Assembly (NCBI GenBank): GCA_029265335.1
Contig: JAJUJN010000030.1
Coordinates: forward strand, 1-11,640
Origin: Alcaligenaceae bacterium
GTDB lineage: Bacteria > Pseudomonadota > Gammaproteobacteria > Burkholderiales > Burkholderiaceae_B
Reading direction: 5' to 3'
DNA: 11,640 nucleotides
Shown here: positions 5,889-11,640 of the stretch, piece after piece
Numbering within the stretch: the first letter of the stretch is position 1
Layout of the letters: each line of letters starts with the position of its first letter
The notes under the pieces: model-generated
Told to the model about the DNA's origin: nothing
Seen by the model: the letters and a program-made list of their open reading frames with translations, nothing else
Database searches by the model: none
Program-made: the position numbers and the translations under genes

Positions 5889-6198
5889 CGCTCTCTTTCC
5901 TTAGTTTGGCGTTGTTGCCGGTAGCGGTGCGTCGAACCCAGGAAGCCCCTCGCCACACGCTCAAGCAAGCAATTCAGCGTATGAACCAGGCAACCCCACG
6001 GGTCACCCGGCGCATATCGCTCACGGCTTGAGTGCAAGCGAGTTCAATTCGCAAGATTTCTTCCCGGGCCTTGCAAGCTGCCATGCGGTGCGAGCTGCAT
6101 GCGGCAGGTGAGGCCACACGGGGCCAAAACTGATCGCTGTGCACCCCGACGCATCCTGTTTCGGTGGGCCTGCGGCTCAAGTTGGATAAGGTTAAATC

Positions 6199-6567
6199 AT
6201 GATTCAAATGCAGACCACGCTTAACGTGGCCGATAACACGGGTGCGCGTTCCGTCATGTGCATCAAAGTGTTGGGCGGCTCCAAGCGTCGCTATGCCGGC
6301 ATCGGCGACATCATCAAGGTGAGCGGGAAAGAAGCCGCGCCCCGTGGGCGCGTCAAGAAAGGCGAGATCTACAACGCCGTGGTGGTTCGCACTGCCAAAG
6401 GCGTGCGCCGCAAAGATGGCTCGCTCATTCGCTTCGGTGGCAATGCAGCCGTATTGCTCAACGCCAAGCTCGAACCCATCGGCACTCGTATCTTCGGACC
6501 GGTCACGCGCGAACTGCGTACCGAGAAGTTCATGAAGATCGTGTCGCTCGCCCCTGAAGTCATCTGA
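6199..6567 (+). CDS. rplN: 50S ribosomal protein L14
   Basis: L14 binds 23S rRNA at the subunit interface with L19, forms intersubunit bridges, and is the docking site of the silencing factor RsfS. The 122-residue product begins [20 protein letters not shown] and contains [20 protein letters not shown] and [12 protein letters not shown], then the C-terminal [13 protein letters not shown], all family signatures. The length equals the usual 122-123. AAGG (6188-6191) lies 7 bases before the ATG. It is the first gene of the third transcription unit, behind its own promoter and leader. Confidence 0.99.
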   Translation: MIQMQTTLNVADNTGARSVMCIKVLGGSKRRYAGIGDIIKVSGKEAAPRGRVKKGEIYNAVVVRTAKGVRRKDGSLIRFGGNAAVLLNAKLEPIGTRIFGPVTRELRTEKFMKIVSLAPEVI

Positions 6568-6577
6568 GGAGCTGGCC

Positions 6578-6898
6578 ATGAACAAGATTCGCAAGGGCGA
6601 TGAAGTCATCGTTCTCACCGGCAAAGATCGCAAGCGCCGCGGTGTGGTGCTTCGCCGGGTCAATGCCGACTACGTGCTGGTTGAAGGCATCAACGTGGTC
6701 AAAAAACACGCCAAGCCCAACCCCATGCGCAACGAAATGGGTGGCATCGTGGATAAAACCATGCCCATCCACATTTCCAACGTTGCCATTTTCAATCCGG
6801 AAACCGGCAAGGCCGATCGTGTAGGCATTGCTGAGAAAGACGGCGAGAAAGTGCGCATTTTCCGCTCCAATGGCCAGGTCATTGGCGCGAAGGCGTAA
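6578..6898 (+). CDS. rplX: 50S ribosomal protein L24
   Basis: L24 starts 50S assembly by binding domain I of 23S rRNA and sits near the tunnel exit. The 106 residues include an N-terminal KOW motif ([20 protein letters not shown], about 4-23), [12 protein letters not shown], and [26 protein letters not shown] (6566-6571) overlaps the rplN stop, 6 bases before the ATG. The end of the gene contains a 6-bp inverted repeat (6867-6885) close to the rplE start. Confidence 0.99.
   Translation: MNKIRKGDEVIVLTGKDRKRRGVVLRRVNADYVLVEGINVVKKHAKPNPMRNEMGGIVDKTMPIHISNVAIFNPETGKADRVGIAEKDGEKVRIFRSNGQVIGAKA
6867..6885 (+). repeat. Inverted repeat in the 3' end of rplX, close to the rplE start
   Basis: CCAATG (6867-6872) pairs with CATTGG (6880-6885) around a 7-base loop, ending 23 bases before the rplE ATG. 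In E. coli, S8 represses the spc operon by binding the mRNA at the rplX-rplE junction. The position is suggestive, but I cannot show the S8-binding core here, and a 6-bp dyad can arise by chance. Confidence 0.25.
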
Positions 6899-6908
6899 GG
6901 GGCAACAA

Positions 6909-7448
6909 ATGGCTACTTTGCAAGAATATTATCGTTCCAAGGTCGTGGCTGATCTCACCGAGAAGTTCGGCTACAAGAGCGTCATGGAAGTGCCCCGCAT
7001 TTCCAAGATCACGCTGAATATGGGTGTTTCCGAAGCGGTTGCCGATCGCAAGGTCATCGAGCACGCCGTAGAAGATCTCACCAAGATCTCCGGCCAGAAG
7101 CCGGTCATCACGAAGTCACGCAAGGCGATCGCGGGTTTCAAGATCCGCGAAGACTACCCCATCGGTTGCATGGTCACGCTGCGTGGCCGTCGCATGTATG
7201 AGTTCCTCGAGCGTCTCATCGCTGTGGCTCTGCCTCGTGTGCGCGACTTCCGGGGTATCTCGAGCAAGTCCTTCGATGGCCGCGGCAACTTCAACCTCGG
7301 TGTGAAAGAGCAAATCATCTTTCCCGAGGTCGAATACGACAAGGTCGACACGCTTCGTGGTCTGAACATCAGCATCACGACCACTGCCAACACCGACGAC
7401 GAAGCCCGCGCGCTGCTGAGCGCGTTCCGCTTCCCGTTTCGTACTTAA
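6909..7448 (+). CDS. rplE: 50S ribosomal protein L5
   Basis: L5 binds 5S rRNA together with L18 in the central protuberance and touches S13 and the P-site tRNA. The 179-residue product (the usual length) begins [20 protein letters not shown] and contains [20 protein letters not shown], then [20 protein letters not shown] and [19 protein letters not shown]. The frame is open upstream to 6828 inside rplX, but the ATG at 6909 is chosen because AAGGGG (6897-6902) lies 6 bases upstream and similarity begins there. In E. coli translation from this start is the target of S8 repression. Confidence 0.99.
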   Translation: MATLQEYYRSKVVADLTEKFGYKSVMEVPRISKITLNMGVSEAVADRKVIEHAVEDLTKISGQKPVITKSRKAIAGFKIREDYPIGCMVTLRGRRMYEFLERLIAVALPRVRDFRGISSKSFDGRGNFNLGVKEQIIFPEVEYDKVDTLRGLNISITTTANTDDEARALLSAFRFPFRT

Positions 7449-7459
7449 GGGGTGATGAC

Positions 7460-7765
7460 ATGGCAAAACTTTCACTGATCAATCGCGATGTCAAACGCGC
7501 CAAGCTGGTAGAGAAATTCGCCAACAAGCGCAATGCCCTCAAGGCCATCATCAACGACACGTCGAAGTCCGACGAAGAGCGCTACGAAGCTCGCCTGCAA
7601 CTCCAGCAGCTGCCGCGCAATGCCAACCCCACGCGGTTGCGCAACCGTTGCGCTGTCACGGGTCGCCCGCGCGGCGTTTATCGCAAATTCGGCGTCGGTC
7701 GAGTCAAGCTGCGTGAGATGGCAATGCGCGGCGAGGTTCCCGGCATGACCAAGGCCAGCTGGTAG
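7460..7765 (+). CDS. rpsN: 30S ribosomal protein S14, zinc-independent (C-minus) type
   Basis: S14 is a late-assembling 30S head protein near S3, S10 and S19. The 101-residue product is the long form: it begins [20 protein letters not shown] and ends with [19 protein letters not shown] then [13 protein letters not shown]. There is a single cysteine (about residue 64) and no paired CxxC motifs, so it should not bind zinc, unlike the short 61-residue form found in many Gram-positives. AAGGGG (7447-7452) overlaps the rplE stop, 7 bases before the ATG. Confidence 0.99.
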   Translation: MAKLSLINRDVKRAKLVEKFANKRNALKAIINDTSKSDEERYEARLQLQQLPRNANPTRLRNRCAVTGRPRGVYRKFGVGRVKLREMAMRGEVPGMTKASW

Positions 7766-7777
7766 GAGAGAAACAAT

Positions 7778-8173
7778 ATGAGCATGAGCGATCCCATCGC
7801 CGATATGCTGACCCGCATTCGTAATGCGCAGCAAGTGGAAAAGTCCACGGTCAGCATGCCCTCCTCCAAGCTGAAAGCGGCCATCGCCGCCGTGCTGAAG
7901 GATGAAGGCTACATCGAAGACTTCCAGGTGCAGAGCAATGGCGCCAAGCCCACGCTCGAACTTACCCTGAAGTACTACGCCGGACGTCCGGTCATTGAGC
8001 GCATCGAGCGTGTTTCACGCCCTGGTCTGCGCATCTACAAAGGCCGTAGCGCCATTCCTCAGGTCATGCAAGGCCTGGGCGTGGCCATCGTCTCCACATC
8101 GCGCGGCGTCATGACCGACCGTCACGCCCGAGCCGCGGGCGTTGGTGGCGAAGTCCTCTGCTACGTGGCGTAA
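7778..8173 (+). CDS. rpsH: 30S ribosomal protein S8
   Basis: S8 binds helix 21 of 16S rRNA in the 30S platform; in E. coli it is also the translational repressor of the spc operon. The 131 residues begin [20 protein letters not shown] and include [20 protein letters not shown] and the C-terminal [18 protein letters not shown] with [10 protein letters not shown], all typical. Two starts are possible, at 7778 and 7784. The first is chosen because GGAG (7765-7768) is 9 bases away rather than 15. That Shine-Dalgarno overlaps the rpsN stop codon. Confidence 0.98.
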   Translation: MSMSDPIADMLTRIRNAQQVEKSTVSMPSSKLKAAIAAVLKDEGYIEDFQVQSNGAKPTLELTLKYYAGRPVIERIERVSRPGLRIYKGRSAIPQVMQGLGVAIVSTSRGVMTDRHARAAGVGGEVLCYVA

Positions 8174-8184
8174 AGGAGTTCAAC

Positions 8185-8727
8185 ATGTCACGTATCTCAC
8201 GCATCGCAAAATATCCCGTCGTCATCCCCAAGGGCGTCGAGGCCACACTCACGGCCAACGAGATCTCCGTGAAGGGTCCTCTGGGCACTCTGGCGCAGAA
8301 GCTCGACGAAGCCGTGAAGATCACCAACGAGAACGGCGAGCTGAGTTTCGAAACCGCCAACGATTCGCGCTATGCCAAGGCCATGTCCGGCACGCTGCGC
8401 TCGCTGGTCAACAACATGGTTGTTGGCGTCAGCCAGGGTTTTGAGCGTCGCCTCAACCTGGTGGGCGTGGGTTTCCGCGCGCAGGTGCAGGGCAACGCAC
8501 TCAAGCTGCAGCTCGGCTTTTCGCACGACATCGTTCACCCGATGCCCGAAGGCGTAAAAGTCGAATGCCCCAGCCAAACCGAGATTGTGCTCAAAGGCCA
8601 CGACAAACAGCGCCTGGGTCAGGTCGCAGCTGAAATCCGCGGCTACCGTCCGCCTGAGCCCTACAAAGGCAAAGGTGTGCGCTACGCCGATGAGCGGATC
8701 AGCCTCAAAGAGACCAAGAAGAAATAA
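8185..8727 (+). CDS. rplF: 50S ribosomal protein L6
   Basis: L6 lies near the factor-binding site and binds the sarcin-ricin region through its C-terminal domain. The 180-residue product has the duplicated L6 fold: an N-terminal half beginning [20 protein letters not shown], and a C-terminal half from about 83 ([18 protein letters not shown]) ending in the signature [18 protein letters not shown]. It is close to the usual 176-177. AAGGAG (8173-8178) overlaps the last base of the rpsH stop, 6 bases before the ATG. Confidence 0.99.
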   Translation: MSRISRIAKYPVVIPKGVEATLTANEISVKGPLGTLAQKLDEAVKITNENGELSFETANDSRYAKAMSGTLRSLVNNMVVGVSQGFERRLNLVGVGFRAQVQGNALKLQLGFSHDIVHPMPEGVKVECPSQTEIVLKGHDKQRLGQVAAEIRGYRPPEPYKGKGVRYADERISLKETKKK

Positions 8728-8744
8728 GGGCGCAAGGACGAACC

Positions 8745-9110
8745 ATGGACAAAAAGCAATCACGTCTGCGTCGTGCAGCTGCCACGCGACGCAAGATTTC
8801 CAAGCTTGGCAAGCATCGATTGTCGGTATTCCGCTCGAATGCCCACATCTATGCCAGCATCATCGGCCCCGAAGGCAACCGTGTGCTTATCACGGCTTCC
8901 ACCGTCGAGCCGGAGGTGCGCCAGAAGCTGGCCGGCGAAGCCGGCAAGGGCGGCAACACCGCTGCAGCCTCTCTGGTGGGGCAGCGCGTGGCCGAGAAGG
9001 CCCGCGCGGCAGGAATCGAATCGGTGGCGTTCGATCGCTCCGGTTTCCGCTATCACGGTCGGGTGAAGGCGCTGGCAGAAGCCGCGCGCGAAGCCGGCCT
9101 GAAGTTTTAA
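8745..9110 (+). CDS. rplR: 50S ribosomal protein L18
   Basis: L18 binds 5S rRNA and anchors it in the central protuberance alongside L5. The 121-residue product has a basic N-terminus ([20 protein letters not shown]), then [46 protein letters not shown] and the end segment [19 protein letters not shown]. The length is typical (117-121). AAGGA (8734-8738) precedes the ATG by 6 bases. It lies 17 bases after rplF, one of the wider spacers in this cluster. Confidence 0.99.
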   Translation: MDKKQSRLRRAAATRRKISKLGKHRLSVFRSNAHIYASIIGPEGNRVLITASTVEPEVRQKLAGEAGKGGNTAAASLVGQRVAEKARAAGIESVAFDRSGFRYHGRVKALAEAAREAGLKF

Positions 9111-9122
9111 GCGAGGATCACA

Positions 9123-9644
9123 ATGGCCAGAATGCAAGGCAGACACGCGAGCTCCGACGAACGAGACGACGGTCTGCGTGAAAAGATGATCGGCGTCAAC
9201 CGCGTCAGCAAGGTGGTGAAGGGTGGTCGTACCATGAGCTTCGCCGCGTTGAGCGTGGTGGGCGACGGCGACGGCCGTATCGGCATGGGCAAGGGCAAGG
9301 CGCGTGAAGTACCGGTTTCGGTACAGAAAGCCATGGAGCAGGCCCGTCGCGGTCTCTTCAAGGTACCGCTCAACAATGGCACGCTGCATCACTCTGTGGT
9401 GGGTCGTCACGGCGCCTCCAAAGTGGTCATTTCGCCCGCTCCCGAAGGTACGGGTGTGATCGCGGGTGGCCCCATCCGCGCCATCTTCGACGTCATGGGC
9501 GTGCGCAACGTGGTCGCCAAGAGCCTCGGCTCCACCAACCCCTACAACCTGGTGCGTGCCACGCTCAACGGGCTGCGCATGTGCACCACTCCGGCCGAGA
9601 TTGCTGCCAAGCGCGGCAAGTCGGTCGAAGATATTCTGGGATAA
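9123..9644 (+). CDS. rpsE: 30S ribosomal protein S5
   Basis: S5 takes part in decoding fidelity and, with S3 and S4, in mRNA unwinding at the entry channel. The 173-residue product has the dsRBD-like N-terminal domain with [20 protein letters not shown] (21-40) and [20 protein letters not shown] (45-64), then the C-terminal half with [19 protein letters not shown] and [15 protein letters not shown]. The VVKGGR loop (31-36), where spectinomycin-resistance changes fall in E. coli, looks wild type. GAGGA (9113-9117) lies 5 bases before the ATG. The gene ends 3 bases before rpmD. Confidence 0.99.
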   Translation: MARMQGRHASSDERDDGLREKMIGVNRVSKVVKGGRTMSFAALSVVGDGDGRIGMGKGKAREVPVSVQKAMEQARRGLFKVPLNNGTLHHSVVGRHGASKVVISPAPEGTGVIAGGPIRAIFDVMGVRNVVAKSLGSTNPYNLVRATLNGLRMCTTPAEIAAKRGKSVEDILG

Positions 9645-9647
9645 GTC

Positions 9648-9836
9648 ATGAGCACGCAAAAACAGCTGAAGGTAACGCTGGTCCGCTCGCCCATCGGCAC
9701 GCGCGAGTCGCATCGCGCTACCGTAAGAGGCCTGGGCCTGCGCCGAGTCAACAGCAGCAAAGTGCTGGTCGACACGCCCGAGGTGCGCGGCATGATCCGC
9801 AAGGTGGCCTATCTGGTCTCCGTCTCGGACGCCTGA
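9648..9836 (+). CDS. rpmD: 50S ribosomal protein L30
   Basis: L30 is a small peripheral 23S rRNA binder. The 62 residues match the family length and include [20 protein letters not shown] (5-24), [20 protein letters not shown] and [13 protein letters not shown], which cover the short beta-alpha fold. The ATG lies 3 bases after the rpsE stop and has only a weak Shine-Dalgarno (GGGAT), so re-initiation or coupling from rpsE is likely. Confidence 0.98.
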   Translation: MSTQKQLKVTLVRSPIGTRESHRATVRGLGLRRVNSSKVLVDTPEVRGMIRKVAYLVSVSDA

Positions 9837-9846
9837 AGGAATAGCC

Positions 9847-10299
9847 ATGGAAAACATCACACAACTCAACACCCTGGCGCCTGCCGAAGGTTCGCGCCCC
9901 GCACGCCGTCGCGTGGGCCGTGGCATTGGCTCCGGCCTGGGCAAAACCTCCGGTCGCGGGCACAAGGGTCAGAAGTCACGTTCGGGCGGCTTCCACAAGG
10001 TGGGCTTCGAAGGCGGTCAAATGCCTTTGTATCGTCGCCTGCCCAAGCGCGGCTTCAGCAGCATGAACCGCCATCTCTACGCCGAAGTGCGGCTGAGCGA
10101 GCTCGAGAAGCTGCCGGTCGACGAGATCGACGTGCAGGTGCTCAAGCAGGCCGGTGTCATCGGCCAGCAAGTGCGCTACGCCAAAGTCATCAAGTCGGGC
10201 GAGCTCACCCGCAAGGTGGTGTTGAGCGGCATCAAGGCAACGGCTGGCGCACGCGCCGCCATCGAAGCTGCCGGCGGCAGTCTGAACGCCGCCAGCTGA
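9847..10299 (+). CDS. rplO: 50S ribosomal protein L15
   Basis: L15 is a late-assembly 50S protein with a long Gly/Arg/Lys-rich extended N-terminal arm buried in 23S rRNA. The 150-residue product has [20 protein letters not shown] (8-27), [39 protein letters not shown] and, near the end, [17 protein letters not shown]. It is slightly longer than E. coli L15 (144). AAGGA (9836-9840) lies 6 bases before the ATG. In E. coli it likewise directly precedes secY. Confidence 0.99.
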   Translation: MENITQLNTLAPAEGSRPARRRVGRGIGSGLGKTSGRGHKGQKSRSGGFHKVGFEGGQMPLYRRLPKRGFSSMNRHLYAEVRLSELEKLPVDEIDVQVLKQAGVIGQQVRYAKVIKSGELTRKVVLSGIKATAGARAAIEAAGGSLNAAS

Positions 10300-10321
10300 T
10301 ACACCCACGAGGACCATTACC

Positions 10322-11640
10322 TTGGCTACTGCGAATACGTTGGGCAAGGCCGCCGGCCGTTACAGCGACCTCAAGCGCCGTTTGGTGTTTTTGGCGCTGG
10401 CTCTGGTCGTCTATCGCTTGGGCACGCACATTCCTGTGCCCGGCATCGATCCCCAGCAGCTGTCGATTCTGTTTCAGCAGAACGAAGGGGGCATCCTCGG
10501 CCTGTTCAACATGTTCTCGGGCGGGGCGTTGTCGCGCTTCTCGATTCTCGCGCTGGGCATCATGCCGTATATTTCGGCGTCGATCATCATGCAGCTCATG
10601 ACGGTGATCGTGCCCTCGCTCGAGGCTCTCAAGAAAGAGGGCGAGGCTGGCCGACGCAAGATCACGCAATACACCCGTTATGGCACCCTGGGCCTGGCGT
10701 TCTTCCAGGCCATCGGCATCTCGGTCGCGCTCGAATCTCAGCCCGGCCTGGTGATCGATCCCGGCATGCTGTTTCGGGTCACTACTGTGATCTCGCTGGT
10801 TACCGGCACCATGTTCCTCATGTGGCTGGGCGAGCAAATCACCGAACGCGGTCTGGGCAACGGCATTTCGCTCATTATCTTTGCCGGTATCGTGGCGGGT
10901 CTGCCTGCTGCTCTGGCAGGGTTGTTCGAGCTGGTGCGCACGGGCGCCATGGCCATCATCACCGCCATGTTCATTGTGGCGCTGGTCATATTGGTCACGG
11001 GGTTTGTGGTCTTTGTCGAGCGGGGCCAGCGGCGCATCACGGTGAATTACGCCAAGCGTCAAGTGGGCAACAAGCTGTATGGCGGGCAGAGCTCGCACCT
11101 GCCGCTCAAGCTCAATATGTCTGGCGTTATCCCGCCCATCTTTGCGTCGTCCATCATCCTGTTCCCGGCCACTCTCACGGGCTGGTTCGCCACCGGTGAA
11201 GGCATGCGCTGGATGCGCGATATCGCGGCCGCATTGTCGCCAGGGCAACCGCTCTACATCACGCTCTACGCTGCCGCGATCGTCTTCTTCACGTTCTTTT
11301 ACACGGCGCTCGTGTTCAACAGCCGCGACACCGCCGATAACCTGAAGAAGAGTGGAGCGTTCATTCCTGGCATCCGCCCGGGCGAGCAAACCGCGCGCTA
11401 TATCGACAAGATTCTGTCGCGCTTAACCCTGGCTGGTGCCATCTACATCACGGCAGTGTGTTTGTTGCCTGAGTTCTTGGTGCTGCGCTGGAATGTGCCC
11501 TTCTATTTCGGTGGTACGTCTTTGTTGATCATTGTCGTGGTCACCATGGACTTCATGGCACAAGTGCAGTCGTACATCATGTCTCATCAGTACGATTCCC
11601 TGCTCAAGAAGGCCAACTTCAAGGGCATGAACCTGCCGGT
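10322..11640 (+). CDS. secY: SecY, protein translocase channel subunit (partial, 3' end outside window; TTG start)
   Basis: SecY forms the inner-membrane channel of the SecYEG translocon. The frame is open to the window end: 439 complete codons, nearly the whole protein (about 440 residues expected). The start is inferred as TTG at 10322, reading [20 protein letters not shown], because GAGG (10309-10312) lies 9 bases upstream and no ATG fits the N-terminus. Features: TM1 at about 21-38, the plug region [18 protein letters not shown] (56-73), [15 protein letters not shown] (79-93), [16 protein letters not shown] (232-247), [20 protein letters not shown] (257-276) and the cytoplasmic loop [11 protein letters not shown] (348-358), whose Arg352 aligns with the essential E. 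coli Arg357. It begins 22 bases after rplO, consistent with spc-operon membership. Confidence 0.98.
   Translation, partial: MATANTLGKAAGRYSDLKRRLVFLALALVVYRLGTHIPVPGIDPQQLSILFQQNEGGILGLFNMFSGGALSRFSILALGIMPYISASIIMQLMTVIVPSLEALKKEGEAGRRKITQYTRYGTLGLAFFQAIGISVALESQPGLVIDPGMLFRVTTVISLVTGTMFLMWLGEQITERGLGNGISLIIFAGIVAGLPAALAGLFELVRTGAMAIITAMFIVALVILVTGFVVFVERGQRRITVNYAKRQVGNKLYGGQSSHLPLKLNMSGVIPPIFASSIILFPATLTGWFATGEGMRWMRDIAAALSPGQPLYITLYAAAIVFFTFFYTALVFNSRDTADNLKKSGAFIPGIRPGEQTARYIDKILSRLTLAGAIYITAVCLLPEFLVLRWNVPFYFGGTSLLIIVVVTMDFMAQVQSYIMSHQYDSLLKKANFKGMNLP

Larger units (their letters stand above)
5787..6198 (+). other. Long intergenic region rpsQ-rplN (hairpins, promoter, leader)
   Basis: This 412-base spacer separates the S10-type cluster from the spc-type cluster. 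It holds two GC-rich hairpins close behind rpsQ (5800-5825 and 5835-5856), a good sigma70-like promoter (5860-5888), and a presumed leader from about 5895 to the rplN start. The leader contains several possible hairpins, two of them mutually exclusive (6018-6034 and 6026-6039). A 16-codon ORF (5981-6031) has no Shine-Dalgarno sequence and is not called. No tRNA or protein gene was found. Confidence 0.75.

Noticed and set aside
5999..6009. 11-base palindrome CGGGT-C-ACCCG in the rplN leader
   Set aside because: It is too short to be distinctive in GC-rich DNA, and only 3 bp could form as an RNA hairpin. There is no independent sign of a regulator.
5981..6031. 16-codon ORF (MNQATPRVTRRISLTA) in the rplN leader
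   Set aside because: There is no Shine-Dalgarno sequence and no recognisable product; such a short ORF is expected by chance in a leader this long.
6038..6052. tRNA T-arm-like GTTCAATTC segment in the rpsQ-rplN gap
   Set aside because: The flanks do not form the 5-bp T-stem, and no acceptor, D or anticodon arms are visible around it.
8760..9965. Minus-strand open frame (401 codons) opposite rplR, rpsE and rpmD
   Set aside because: It is a shadow of strongly supported + strand genes with low-complexity His/Ala/Asp composition and no recognisable family.
10232..11389. Minus-strand open frame (385 codons) opposite rplO and secY
   Set aside because: It is antisense to secY; the charged Arg/His/Asp-rich product is the expected reverse reading of membrane-protein codons.
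1..11640. Search for mobile elements, CRISPR arrays, inserted foreign genes or a novel defence or biosynthetic system
   Set aside because: Gene order is the canonical conserved ribosomal-protein order with uniform composition. No transposase, regularly spaced repeats or non-ribosomal gene other than tuf and secY was seen.

Overview
The window is a GC-rich stretch of the main ribosomal-protein superoperon of a betaproteobacterium. From memory, and not from any alignment, the protein sequences look most like the Alcaligenaceae (Bordetella/Achromobacter type) of the Burkholderiales. Signs of this are the long L3 N-terminus, the S8 start [10 protein letters not shown], the zinc-free 101-residue S14 and the tuf-rpsJ-rplC order. 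Every gene is on the + strand and intact, except for tuf at the left edge and secY at the right edge, which are cut by the window.

Layout: the 3' end of tuf (EF-Tu, to 139), a short spacer with two abutting hairpins, then rpsJ (S10). A 382-base gap follows, holding a sigma70-like promoter and a structured leader. Next comes the rest of the S10 cluster: rplC, rplD, rplW, rplB, rpsS, rplV, rpsC, rplP, rpmC, rpsQ (L3, L4, L23, L2, S19, L22, S3, L16, L29, S17). A second gap of 412 bases holds two stable hairpins, a good sigma70-like promoter and a leader of about 300 bases. Then comes the spc cluster: rplN, rplX, rplE, rpsN, rpsH, rplF, rplR, rpsE, rpmD, rplO and the start of secY (L14, L24, L5, S14, S8, L6, L18, S5, L30, L15, SecY).

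Within each cluster the genes are tightly packed, with 1- to 4-base stop/start overlaps or spacers of up to 22 bases, and most have purine-rich Shine-Dalgarno sequences. Co-transcription and translational coupling are therefore likely. Together they encode large- and small-subunit ribosomal proteins plus the core channel of the Sec translocon.

Nothing here points to an undescribed gene system: gene content and order are the classic conserved ones. The parts worth a second look are non-coding, namely the two long leaders that split the superoperon into separately promoted units and the tandem hairpins between tuf and rpsJ. Two lineage-specific protein extensions also stand out: a triple STATE-type repeat at the S17 N-terminus and an RPGG-repeat tail on S3. 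All promoter and hairpin calls were made by eye, with no folding energies or homology searches.
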